From NCBI RefSeq assembly GCF_029643425.1, contig NZ_CP119106.1, positions 310,001-374,000 of the forward strand: a stretch of DNA of 64,000 nucleotides. The letters run 5' to 3'. The notes below the pieces were generated by a model. That model was not told where the DNA came from. It ran no database searches and saw nothing but the letters and a program-made list of their open reading frames with translations. Shown one piece after another: positions 52,846-60,399 of the stretch. This DNA is from Isoptericola sp. AK164 (GTDB lineage Bacteria; Actinomycetota; Actinomycetes; Actinomycetales; Cellulomonadaceae). A program made the translations under genes and the position numbers. Each line of letters opens with the position of its first letter. The stretch's first letter is position 1.

Positions 52846-54461
52846 TCCCCGCCGCCTGGGGGCCTGAGACCCTCGTCCCGCTGCCGGTGCTCGTGCCGCT
52901 GTTCGCCGCGGGCCTGACGCTGGCGCTGCACCGGTACGCCAACGTCCAGCGCACGATCTCCGTCGTCGCGCTCGTCGCGGCGACCGCGGCCTCCGTGGGA
53001 CTCGTGTTCGCGGCCGACGGCGGTCCCGTCGTCGTCGACGTCGGCGGCTGGGCCGCACCGGTCGGCATCGCGCTGGTCGCCGACCGGCTGGCCGCCCTGA
53101 TGCTCACGGTCAGCGGCGTCATGCTGCTGTGCGTGCTGCTGTACTCGCTGGGTCAGGGCGTGCCCGAGAGCGAGGCGGAGACCGTCGACGAGGCGCGCGT
53201 CGGCGGCGCGATCCCGGTGGCGATCTTCCACCCGACCTACCTGGTGCTGGCCGCCGGTGTCTCCAACGCGTTCCTCACCGGGGACCTGTTCAACCTCTAC
53301 GTCGGGTTCGAGATCCTGCTCGCCGCCTCGGCCGTGCTGCTGACGCTCGGCGGCACCGCCGAACGGGTCCGGGCCGGGTCGGTGTACCTCATCGTGGCGC
53401 TGGCGTCCTCGGTGCTCTTCCTCGCGGCGATCGCCCTGATCTACGCGGCCACCGGCACGATCAACATGGCCCAGCTCGCCGTGCGCCTGCCCGAGATCGA
53501 CGACACCGTCCGCGTGGCCCTGCAGCTCCTGCTGCTGCTGGCGTTCGGCATCAAGGCGGCCGTCTTCCCGCTGTCCTTCTGGCTGCCGGACTCCTACCCG
53601 ACGGCACCCGCGCCGGTCACGGCGGTGTTCGCCGGCCTGCTGACCAAGGTCGGCGTGTACTCGATCCTGCGCACCCAGACGCTGATCTTCCCGGACAGCC
53701 CGGTCGTGGACCAGATCCTGCTCGTCGTCGCGCTGGCCACCATGGTGATCGGCATCCTCGGCGCCGTGGCGCAGAACGACGTCAAACGGCTCCTGTCCTT
53801 CACGCTGGTCAGCCACATCGGGTTCATGATCTTCGGCGTCGCGCTGGCCTCGGAGGCCGGGACCGCCGCCGCGATCTTCTACGTCGTGCACCACATCTCG
53901 GTGCAGACGGCGTTGTTCCTCGTGGTGGGGCTGGTCGAGTGGCGCGGCGGGTCCACGTCGCTCGACCGGCTCGGCGGGCTGGCCAAGCTCGCCCCGCTGC
54001 TGGCGGTGCTGTTCTTCGTCCCGGCGCTGAACCTGGCGGGCATCCCGCCGCTGTCGGGGTTCCTCGGCAAGGTCGGGCTGCTCACCGAGGGCGTGCGCGA
54101 CGGCACCCCGCTGGCGTGGGCCCTGGTGATCGGCTCCGTGGTGACCTCCCTGCTGACCCTCTACGCGGTGGTCAAGGCGTGGAACAAGGCGTTCTGGCAG
54201 ACGGCGCCCGCCGAGGTCCCCGAGCACGCCCCGATGCCGCGCAGCATGGTCTGGCCGGCCGCGGCCCTGGTGACCTTCGGCGTCTCGCTGACCGTCGTCG
54301 CGGGCCCGCTGTACGGGTACGCCGACCGCTCCGCGGCCACGACGATGGACGGGTACACCTACATCGAGGCCGTGTACCCGGGCGGGTCCGACCGGGGCAC
54401 GGGGCAGTCCGTGGACGTCACGGACGCCCAGACCGACGGCTCGGACGGGGGTGACGGATGA
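52842..54461 (+). CDS. mrpD: Mrp antiporter subunit D
   Basis: The 539-residue NuoM/N-like protein has 14 helices with GIKAAVFPLSFWLPDSYPTAPAPVTAVFAGLLTKVG, holding the proton-path Lys residues, and VKRLLSFTLVSHIGF. The C-terminal hydrophilic end is short. Coupled to its neighbours by ATGA overlaps. Confidence 0.94.
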   Translation: MIPAAWGPETLVPLPVLVPLFAAGLTLALHRYANVQRTISVVALVAATAASVGLVFAADGGPVVVDVGGWAAPVGIALVADRLAALMLTVSGVMLLCVLLYSLGQGVPESEAETVDEARVGGAIPVAIFHPTYLVLAAGVSNAFLTGDLFNLYVGFEILLAASAVLLTLGGTAERVRAGSVYLIVALASSVLFLAAIALIYAATGTINMAQLAVRLPEIDDTVRVALQLLLLLAFGIKAAVFPLSFWLPDSYPTAPAPVTAVFAGLLTKVGVYSILRTQTLIFPDSPVVDQILLVVALATMVIGILGAVAQNDVKRLLSFTLVSHIGFMIFGVALASEAGTAAAIFYVVHHISVQTALFLVVGLVEWRGGSTSLDRLGGLAKLAPLLAVLFFVPALNLAGIPPLSGFLGKVGLLTEGVRDGTPLAWALVIGSVVTSLLTLYAVVKAWNKAFWQTAPAEVPEHAPMPRSMVWPAAALVTFGVSLTVVAGPLYGYADRSAATTMDGYTYIEAVYPGGSDRGTGQSVDVTDAQTDGSDGGDG

Positions 54462-55039
54462 CCGGCGCCGAGTCGGAGCACGCGCGGGGCGGCCTCGGCC
54501 GGGTCCTGGCCCAGTGGCCCGCCCTGGTCGGGCTGACCCTGGTCTGGGTGCTGCTGTGGGGGCAGCTCTCGTGGGGCAACGTCGTGGGCGGGCTGCTGCT
54601 GGCGGTGCTCGTCGTCGTCGCCTTCCCGCTGCCGCCGATCCCGTCGCGGGGGACGTTCCGCCCGGTGCCGTTCGCCGGTCTGCTCGGCCGGTTCGTCACC
54701 GACCTCGTGGTGGCCTCGTTCCAGGTCGCGTGGGTCGCGGTCCGGCCCGGGCCCCAGCCCCAGGGCGCCGTCGTGCAGGTCCGGCTGCGCAATCCGGACG
54801 ACGTCTACCTCACGACCACGGCCGTGCTGTCCACGCTGGTGCCCGGCACGATGATCGTGGAGGCCGAGCGGGACACCGGGATGCTGTCCGTGCACGTGCT
54901 GGACATCGAGGGCTCCGGCGGCCCGGACGGGGTGCGGCGGTACCTGCTGGACCTGGAGGACCGGGTGCTGCGCAGCTTCGCGCCCCGGGACGTGCTCGCG
55001 CGCTGCGCGGCGCAGGACGGGACGGAGGGGACCCGATGA
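54458..55039 (+). CDS. mrpE: Mrp antiporter subunit E
   Basis: The 193-residue protein starts with two helices (VGLTLVWVLLWGQLSWGNVVGGLLLAVLVVVAF) and a cytoplasmic domain with LRNPDDVYLTTTAVLSTLVPGTMIVE, the MnhE signature. It stabilises the Mrp complex. Both ends overlap with neighbouring genes. Confidence 0.92.
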   Translation: MTGAESEHARGGLGRVLAQWPALVGLTLVWVLLWGQLSWGNVVGGLLLAVLVVVAFPLPPIPSRGTFRPVPFAGLLGRFVTDLVVASFQVAWVAVRPGPQPQGAVVQVRLRNPDDVYLTTTAVLSTLVPGTMIVEAERDTGMLSVHVLDIEGSGGPDGVRRYLLDLEDRVLRSFAPRDVLARCAAQDGTEGTR

Positions 55040-55401
55040 CCGTCGTCGTCGTGGTGGCCGCGGTGATGGTGGCCGTGGCCGCGCTGCTGGCCCTGGTGCG
55101 CATCGAGCGCGGGCCGTCGATGCTCGACCGCGCGCTCGGGCTGGACCTGCTCGCAGCGACCCTCGTGGGGGCGATCGCGATCGAGGCGGCCTGGAACCGG
55201 CGGACCGAGACCATCCCGATCCTCGTCGCCCTGTCCCTCGTGGGCTTCGTCGGCTCGGTGGCCATCGCGCGCTTCGCCGCCCGGGAGCCGTCGCGCGCGG
55301 AGCGCCGGGCCGTGGACGACCGGGCTGCAGAAGACCGGGCTGCGGACGACCGGGCTGCGGACGACCGGCCTGCGGACGACCGGGCGGAGGAGGACCGATG
55401 A
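55036..55401 (+). CDS. mrpF: Mrp antiporter subunit F
   Basis: The 121-residue protein has three helices and RIERGPSMLDRALGLDLLA with the conserved Asp. After about residue 93 it carries a hydrophilic tail of pentapeptides (DDRAA, EDRAA, DDRAA, DDRPA, DDRAE, EDR) from a short DNA repeat; subunits F usually end near residue 90-95. Confidence 0.9.
   Translation: MTVVVVVAAVMVAVAALLALVRIERGPSMLDRALGLDLLAATLVGAIAIEAAWNRRTETIPILVALSLVGFVGSVAIARFAAREPSRAERRAVDDRAAEDRAADDRAADDRPADDRAEEDR
55315..55398 (+). repeat. 15-bp tandem repeat in the mrpF 3' end
   Basis: About five and a half copies of GACGACCGGGCTGCG (with small variants) code for the DDRAA-type tail. Such repeats vary in number by slippage. 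Confidence 0.85.
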
Positions 55402-55763
55402 CCGAGGTCGAACCGGGCTTCTGGACGACCGTCGCCGACGTGGTCGCCGGCGTGAGCCTGCTCGCCGGGGCGTTCCTGACCCTCGCGGCGGCGGTCGGGG
55501 CGCTGCGCTTCGACTCGTTGCTGGCGCGCATGCACGCGATCACCAAGCCGCAGGTGCTCGGGCTGGTCCTGCTGCTGCTCGGGCTCGCGCTCCGGGTCCG
55601 CAGCTGGTCGGCGGTGGCGATGCTCGTCCTGGTGGTCGTCTTCCAGCTCGCGACGGCGCCGGTGTCCGCCCACCTGGTCAGCCGTGCCGGCTTCCGCACC
55701 GGCAAGGTCGACCCGGACGCGCTGGTGCCCAACGAGATGGACCCCGAGGCGCGCCGGGACTAG
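55398..55763 (+). CDS. mrpG: Mrp antiporter subunit G
   Basis: The 121-residue protein has three helices with LRFDSLLARMHAITKPQVLGLVLLLLGLAL, the MnhG/PhaG signature. It is the last gene of the operon and starts in the mrpF stop (ATGA). Its stop overlaps by 4 bp the stop of the convergent HAD gene. Confidence 0.92.
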   Translation: MTEVEPGFWTTVADVVAGVSLLAGAFLTLAAAVGALRFDSLLARMHAITKPQVLGLVLLLLGLALRVRSWSAVAMLVLVVVFQLATAPVSAHLVSRAGFRTGKVDPDALVPNEMDPEARRD

Positions 55764-56404
55764 CGGGTCAGCAGGGCCAGGAGCTCGTGCAGGGAGTCGA
55801 CGACGTCGACCCGCGCGGCCTCGGGGCGGGTCGCGTGCCAGTAGCCCCACGGGCCGCGACGGATCAGCACGGGCCGCATCCCGGCGTCGGCGGCGGGGAG
55901 CACGTCGTTGTCCAGCCGGTCGCCCACGTAGGCGATCTGGGACGCCGGGTGGCCGGCGAGCTCGGCGACCCGCGCGAAGAACTCGGGCGCGGGCTTCTCC
56001 ACCCCCCACTCGTCGGAGGTGCGGATGCTGTCCACGGGCAGGTCCATCGCCTCGAGCGCCGCCCGGGCCTGGGGCGGCTGGTTCCCGGCGACGACGACGG
56101 CGAGACCGGCCTCGCGCAGGGCGGCCAGCGCCGGCCGGACGTCGGCGTAGAGGTCGTCGGCGTCGAAGTTCTCCCGCAGCCCCGCGGGGTCCTCGAGCGC
56201 CCACCGGTCGATCTCGCCGCCCAGGTCGAGGCCCGGGCGGGCGAGCGCGAAGGCGTCCGCCAGCGGTCGGTCGGTCGCCGCGCAGGCCCCGACCAGCCCG
56301 AGGAACGTGCCGCGCGGCACGTCGAGGCGGTCGGCCCACCGCGAGAAGATCCGGGTCTCGTCGATCAACGTCTCGCCGACGTCGAACACCACCGCGCGCA
56401 CCAT
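55760..56404 (-). CDS. HAD-superfamily hydrolase
   Basis: The 214-residue protein has the HAD nucleophile motif VVFDVGETLID (Asp8; the +2 residue is Gly, so the classical second Asp is missing, as in some HAD subfamilies), a Thr/Asn motif VVVAGNQPP, a Lys in EKPAPEFFARV and the acidic metal motif YVGDRLDNDV. A small phosphatase or dehalogenase-type role is likely; substrate unknown. TACGCT ends 7 bases before ATG 56404, so the message is leaderless. It is divergent from the TIM-barrel gene by 99 bp. Confidence 0.9.
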   Translation of the reverse strand: MVRAVVFDVGETLIDETRIFSRWADRLDVPRGTFLGLVGACAATDRPLADAFALARPGLDLGGEIDRWALEDPAGLRENFDADDLYADVRPALAALREAGLAVVVAGNQPPQARAALEAMDLPVDSIRTSDEWGVEKPAPEFFARVAELAGHPASQIAYVGDRLDNDVLPAADAGMRPVLIRRGPWGYWHATRPEAARVDVVDSLHELLALLTR

Positions 56405-56503
56405 GGGACGCAGCGTAACCGGCGGCCCGCGACCGCAGCGGCCGGGGGCATTCGGGGGTAACGTGTCCAGCGTTCTTTCAGGTGGCCGACCTAGGGTGGC
56501 GAC

Positions 56504-57364
56504 ATGGCCGAGACGCCGATTCCCGTGACACTCTCCACCGCGTCGGTGTACCCGCGCCGCGCGGCCTTCGCCTTCGAGGCGGCCGCCGAGATCGGGTACG
56601 ACGGCGTCGAGGTCATGGTCTGGTCGGACCCCGCGACGCAGGACCCGGCCGCGCTGTCCCGGCTGGCCGAGAGGTCCGGGGTGCCGATCCGGTCCATCCA
56701 CGCGCCGACGCTGCTCATCAGTCAGCGGGTGTGGGGACGGTCCCCGGCGGACAAGCTGGCCCGCACGGTGGACATGGCCGCCGAGCTGGGCGCCGGCACC
56801 GTCGTCGTGCACCCCCCGTTCCGCTGGCAGTACAAGTACGCCCGCGGGTTCGAGGAGCAGGTGCGCGAGCTCAACGCCTCCGGCCCGGTCACCGTGGCGG
56901 TGGAGAACATGTACCCGTGGCGGCCGCACTCCCGCCTCGACCGGGAGCTCAAGGCGTACCTGCCGGGCTGGGACCCGTCCGAGCACAACTACGACGCCGT
57001 GACGCTCGACCTGTCGCACGCCGCCATCGCCCAGCAGGACGGCCTGGACCTCGTCCGCGAGTTCGGGGACCGCCTGCGGCACCTGCACCTGGCCGACGGC
57101 ACGTTCAACATCCGCGACGAGCACCTGGTCCCGGGCCGCGGCGACATGCACTGCGACAAGGTGCTCACCGAGCTGGCCCACAACGGCTTCAGCGGCGACG
57201 TCGTGCTGGAGATCTCCACCCGCAAGGCCCGCGACGCCCACGAGCGGCACACGGACCTGGTGGCGGCCCTGGAGTTCGCCCGCGCCTACCTCGCTCCGGT
57301 CCCGGTGCCGTACACGCCGCCGGAGCCCGAGCACCGCCACCGGCCCTCCGACGCCTGGTGGTGA
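56504..57364 (+). CDS. Sugar phosphate isomerase/epimerase (AP-endonuclease 2-type TIM barrel)
   Basis: The 286-residue protein has the metal-ligand strands of the family: AEIGYDGVEVMVWSD, SIHAPTLL, TVVVHPPFRW, VAVENM and LDLSHA, LHLADG and VVLEIS. These give His/Glu/Asp/His/Glu ligands of the xylose isomerase-like barrel. Homologues act on inositol, sugar phosphates or hydroxypyruvate; the substrate is not shown. TAGGGT ends 6 bases before ATG, so it is leaderless. It is convergent with the TetR gene. Confidence 0.9.
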   Translation: MAETPIPVTLSTASVYPRRAAFAFEAAAEIGYDGVEVMVWSDPATQDPAALSRLAERSGVPIRSIHAPTLLISQRVWGRSPADKLARTVDMAAELGAGTVVVHPPFRWQYKYARGFEEQVRELNASGPVTVAVENMYPWRPHSRLDRELKAYLPGWDPSEHNYDAVTLDLSHAAIAQQDGLDLVREFGDRLRHLHLADGTFNIRDEHLVPGRGDMHCDKVLTELAHNGFSGDVVLEISTRKARDAHERHTDLVAALEFARAYLAPVPVPYTPPEPEHRHRPSDAWW

Positions 57365-57371
57365 CAGGCGG

Positions 57372-57977
57372 TCAGGCCGCCATCTGGGGCCGCGCGCCGA
57401 CCGCGCGCAGCACGAACGTCTCGGTCGCCCGGATGGTGCGCTCGCGCCCCTCGGGGTCGCTGGGGATGAGACGCCCCGACAGGCAGGCGTTGACGAGCTG
57501 CACGGTGGGCTCGATGTCCTGGGGCGGGAAGGCGCCCGTCTCGACGCCCTCGCGCAGGATGCGCTTGAGGATCGACTCGACGATCTCGGCGTGCTCGCGC
57601 AGCCGGGCCTGGGTGGTCCGCGACAGCACGGTGCGCAGGTCCGGACCCGGCGCGAGGTGGAAGACCGTCGTCAGCTGCGCCTGCTGGCGGATGTAGGTGC
57701 GCAGCTGCATGACGGGGTCGTCGACCTCGGTCAGCGCGCGCTCGAGGGTGTGGGCGTACTGCTCGGTCTCGTGGGTGATGAAGCCCAGCAGCAGGGCTTC
57801 CTTGTCCGCGAAGTGGTTGTACACGGCGGTGCGCCCCACGCCGGCGGCCTGCGCGATGTCGGCCAGCGTGATCGTGTCGAACCCCCGCTCGGCCATGAGC
57901 GTGGACAGCGCCGCGAACAGCTTGTGCCGGGTCATCTGGCGGTGCTCGTGAAGACTCTTGCCGATGATCTTGGGCAT
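57372..57977 (-). CDS. TetR-family transcriptional regulator
   Basis: The 201-residue protein has an N-terminal helix-turn-helix (LFAALSTLMAERGFDTITLADIAQAAGVGRTAVYNHFADKEALLLGF) and a TetR C-terminal helical domain. TATGCT (57989-57984 on the minus strand) ends 6 bases before ATG 57977, and a perfect palindrome (57976-57988) covers this -10 and the start codon, a clear layout for autorepression. It is divergent from the DinB gene at 58030, which may share the control. Ligand unknown. Confidence 0.9.
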   Translation of the reverse strand: MPKIIGKSLHEHRQMTRHKLFAALSTLMAERGFDTITLADIAQAAGVGRTAVYNHFADKEALLLGFITHETEQYAHTLERALTEVDDPVMQLRTYIRQQAQLTTVFHLAPGPDLRTVLSRTTQARLREHAEIVESILKRILREGVETGAFPPQDIEPTVQLVNACLSGRLIPSDPEGRERTIRATETFVLRAVGARPQMAA

Positions 57978-57988
57978 GCTGACAGCAT
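57976..57988. promoter_or_regulatory. Autoregulatory palindrome at the TetR start
   Basis: ATGCTG-A-CAGCAT is a perfect 6-1-6 palindrome overlapping the -10 hexamer and the ATG of the TetR gene, 42 bp from the DinB gene start. Confidence 0.6.
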
Positions 57989-58029
57989 AGGGCCCCGCCG
58001 TCAGGTCGGTGCCCGGTATCGTGCCGGCT

Positions 58030-58578
58030 GTGAGCGACGACACTTCGCCGGTCGGACCGGACGAGATCGAGCCGGACACCAAGGACTGGACCTGGGTGGT
58101 CGAGCAGCCGTGCCCGGCGTGCGGGTTCGACCCCGCCGACGTCGACCCCCTCGCGGTGGGGGACGCCGTGCGGGCCCTCGTGCCGCGCTGGCGGGCCGTC
58201 CTCGCCCGGCCCGGCGTGCGCCGTCGTCCCGTCCCGCAGGTGTGGTCCCCGCTGGAGTACGGCGCCCACGTGCGCGACGTCTTCGGGGTCTTCGACGAGC
58301 GGCTCGCGCTCATGCTGGCCACCGACGGGGCGGCCTTCGCGAACTGGGACCAGGACGCCGCGGCGCTCGCGGGCGGGTACGCCGCGCTGGACCCCGCCCG
58401 GGTGGCCGACGAGCTCGCCGTCGCGGGTGCCGCGGTCGCTGACCGGTTCGACACCGTGGCGGAGCAGGACCTGGAGCGCGTCGGGCGGCGCTCGAACGGC
58501 TCGGTCTTCACGGTCCGCACGTTCGGGCGGTACTTCCTGCACGACGTCGTCCACCACCTGGACGACGTCGACGGCTGA
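58030..58578 (+). CDS. DinB-family protein (mycothiol-dependent transferase-like)
   Basis: The 182-residue four-helix protein has the DinB metal-ligand pattern: H in LEYGAHVRDVF, and HH in FLHDVVHHLDDV at the C terminus. CPACGF near residue 30 is a zinc-binding-like pair of Cys. Actinobacterial DinB members use mycothiol or bind metal; here the exact reaction is unknown. TATCGT ends 7 bases before GTG 58030, so the message is leaderless. Confidence 0.8.
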   Translation: MSDDTSPVGPDEIEPDTKDWTWVVEQPCPACGFDPADVDPLAVGDAVRALVPRWRAVLARPGVRRRPVPQVWSPLEYGAHVRDVFGVFDERLALMLATDGAAFANWDQDAAALAGGYAALDPARVADELAVAGAAVADRFDTVAEQDLERVGRRSNGSVFTVRTFGRYFLHDVVHHLDDVDG

Positions 58579-58647
58579 GGCGAGTCGTAACACGGTCGTC
58601 ACACGAGGGGGTCCCCCGGGAACGCCGAGGGGAGTAGCGTCCGCGAC

Positions 58648-59661
58648 ATGTCGTACGTCCAGGCGCTCGTCCCCCCGGAGCACGCGTCGAACCACCTGCT
58701 CGTCCTGCCCGGCACGACCGACGTCGCCGTCGTGCGTCGCCTGGCGGAGGCATGGTTCGCGGACGTCCGCTGGCTCAAGGAGCCGGCGGCCCGGTCCGGG
58801 GCGTCACAACCGATGACCGGCGCCCGCTTCCGCGGGATGACGGCGGCACCGGCCGACCCCCAGGACGTCGGGCCGGGCGTCCTGGGCATCGGGGCCGACC
58901 ACGGCGCGGCCGGACCCTTCACCGGGTCGCAGGACGCCGCGGCCCAGCTCGGGATGCCGGAGGACGTCCGCGTCTTCGCCCTCGGCCGGGTCGACGGGAT
59001 GTTCGACCGGCGTGGCGGCCGGCCCGCCTCGCTCGACGACCGGGACGGCATCGCCCGGGCGTTCGTCGCCGGCCTGCCGGAGGGCGAGGAGCTCCGCCTG
59101 GTCCAGTGGGGCGTGGCGGTGGCCCGCAAGCTCGGTGGCCTCGTCCTGGCCGACGGCCGGCAGCTCCTGCGGCCGGACCCGGGCGGCTCGGTGGACCTGC
59201 GGCTGTTCTCGGCGCACCCGATCGCCTCGGCCGACCTGCTCGCCCTGCTGCGGTCCGTGGTGGCGACGGCGGAGCTCGACGCGGAGTCGGTGGGTCCTGA
59301 CGGCTCGGCCACCTTCCGGCTGGTGGCGCGGACGCCGTACGACGGCACCCTGACCCTGGACGCCCAGCGCGTGGACCGCGTGCCGCGGGCGCTGGTCGAC
59401 ATCGACCCCGCCGAGTACGGGCCGTTCGCGGTGACGGTCCGCTGGGTCCCCCAGGACCCCTACGAGCTCCGGCTCGAGCAGCCCTCCGGGCTCCACGTCA
59501 TCGCGCGGACGCGCATGCGGGCGATGGCCGCCCGGCTGGCCCTGCTGACGCACGCCCGGACCGGGGGCGTGCTGGTCGACGACGGTGCGTTCGTCGCCAC
59601 GACGGCCGAGATCGAGCGGCGCCTGGACGACCAGCAGTCCTCGACGCGGGCATGGGTCTGA
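58648..59661 (+). CDS. Hypothetical protein (paralogue of the gene at 62393)
   Basis: The 337-residue soluble protein shares with the 62393 gene the motif DRDGIARAFVAGLPEGEE..VQWGVAVARKLGG and the later LLRPDPGGSVDLRLFS. It has no recognisable domain or signal. TAGCGT ends 7 bases before ATG. It lies between the DinB gene and the large non-coding block. The C terminus ends in a charged helix (VATTAEIERRLDDQQSS). Function unknown, but the pair is likely to be lineage-specific. Confidence 0.8.
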   Translation: MSYVQALVPPEHASNHLLVLPGTTDVAVVRRLAEAWFADVRWLKEPAARSGASQPMTGARFRGMTAAPADPQDVGPGVLGIGADHGAAGPFTGSQDAAAQLGMPEDVRVFALGRVDGMFDRRGGRPASLDDRDGIARAFVAGLPEGEELRLVQWGVAVARKLGGLVLADGRQLLRPDPGGSVDLRLFSAHPIASADLLALLRSVVATAELDAESVGPDGSATFRLVARTPYDGTLTLDAQRVDRVPRALVDIDPAEYGPFAVTVRWVPQDPYELRLEQPSGLHVIARTRMRAMAARLALLTHARTGGVLVDDGAFVATTAEIERRLDDQQSSTRAWV

Positions 59662-59669
59662 CCAGCGAG

Positions 59670-59999
59670 TTGTCCACAGGTGTGTGGATCCGTGTCGAGC
59701 GTGGTACTGTCCGCGCCGCTCGTCGGTGAACGCCGCGCGACCTGCCGGTGTCGCCCCGCCGTGGACCGGTCTCCTGCGCCGTCCCTGACGTCCCGAAACC
59801 CCGAGATCCTGCGGTTCTGAGCAGTTTTCCGGGTGCTTGTCAGCACGTCATCCGGCCTGCCGGGCGTGGCGTCCGTCGCCAGGTGCCGGGCCGCTGCAGG
59901 GTTCTCGTCCACAGATTTTGTCCACAGCACTGTGGACGGTGTGGGGATTCCGCGGCTCCCGCTGTGGACGAGCCTGTGGCCGGAGAATCCGCCCTCCAC
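59670..59999. promoter_or_regulatory. Cluster of DnaA boxes
   Basis: Two perfect actinobacterial boxes TTGTCCACA at 59670-59678 and 59918-59926, one-mismatch boxes TCGTCCACA at 59905-59913 and its reverse at 59963-59971 (TGTGGACGA), and a near match at 59931-59939. Further weak matches: 59683, 59976, 59991. The boxes 59918 and 59931 form a perfect 8-2-8 palindrome GTCCACAG-CA-CTGTGGAC (59920-59937). Confidence 0.75.
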
Positions 60000-60004
60000 A
60001 CCCC

Positions 60005-60033
60005 TTGCAGAGCGACGTGCGCCGGTCTAAAAA
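60005..60033 (+). promoter_or_regulatory. Promoter of the candidate ncRNA
   Basis: TTGCAG (60005-60010) and TAAAAA (60028-60033) are separated by 17 bp, an acceptable sigma-A-type promoter in an otherwise GC-rich segment. Start of transcription would be near 60040. Confidence 0.5.
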
Positions 60034-60039
60034 CGATGT

Positions 60040-60362
60040 AACGGTCTCGGCGAGGAGCACCTCCCGGCCCCGCCCATCAGCGGGTCGGGACCCCCCGACG
60101 GGACGACGGTCGACCGGAGAACGACGGGCCGATCCGCACCGAGTGCGGGCCGCGGGTGACGACGCGGGTGTCCGGGCGTGGCCGGAAGACCACCCACGTC
60201 CGGGTCTCCTGTGGAGAACGCGGAGGTCGGGGCACCGACGCACCAGGCCCCGGCTCCCACGACAGGAGACCCGGGGCCGTGACGTCGACACGGCGCCCCG
60301 ACAGCGATCGCGCGGGGAACGTGGTTCCTGCCGAGGCCCCCGGCCGTCCCGGGGGCCTCGGC
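60040..60362 (+). ncRNA. Candidate structured non-coding RNA (about 320 nt)
   Basis: Downstream of the promoter, CCGGGTCTCCTGT (60200-60212) pairs exactly with 60262-60274, enclosing a second helix (GGAG..GGGGC with GCCCCGGCTCC). A GGAAC-GTG-GTTCC hairpin lies at 60316-60328, and a 14-bp terminator closes the unit. It does not show the conserved cores of RNase P RNA, tmRNA, SRP RNA or 6S RNA. Exact 5' end and orientation are inferred. Confidence 0.4.
60330..60362. terminator. Strong terminator hairpin
   Basis: GCCGAGGCCCCCGG (60330-60343) and CCGGGGGCCTCGGC (60349-60362) are exact reverse complements with a 5-base loop, the most stable stem in the block. It lies 38 bases before the pirin start. 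Confidence 0.75.
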
Positions 60363-60399
60363 CATGTCGGGGAGCGCTGTCGCGCGTAGGCTCGCCGCC

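Larger units (their letters stand above)
59662..60399. other. 738-bp non-coding block: DnaA-box cluster, promoter, candidate sRNA, terminator
   Basis: No convincing protein frame fills this gap; the short open frames show no ribosome-binding sites and Arg/Pro-rich low-complexity composition. It holds, in order, DnaA boxes (59670-60000), a promoter-like pair (60005-60033), a 13-bp long-range stem (60200-60274) and a strong terminator (60330-60362). It sits between two otherwise ordinary genes. Confidence 0.7.

Noticed and set aside
60040-60362. RNase P RNA, tmRNA, SRP RNA or 6S RNA
   Set aside because: I looked for their conserved cores (such as GAGGAAAGTCC of RNase P or the tRNA-like ends of tmRNA) and found none.
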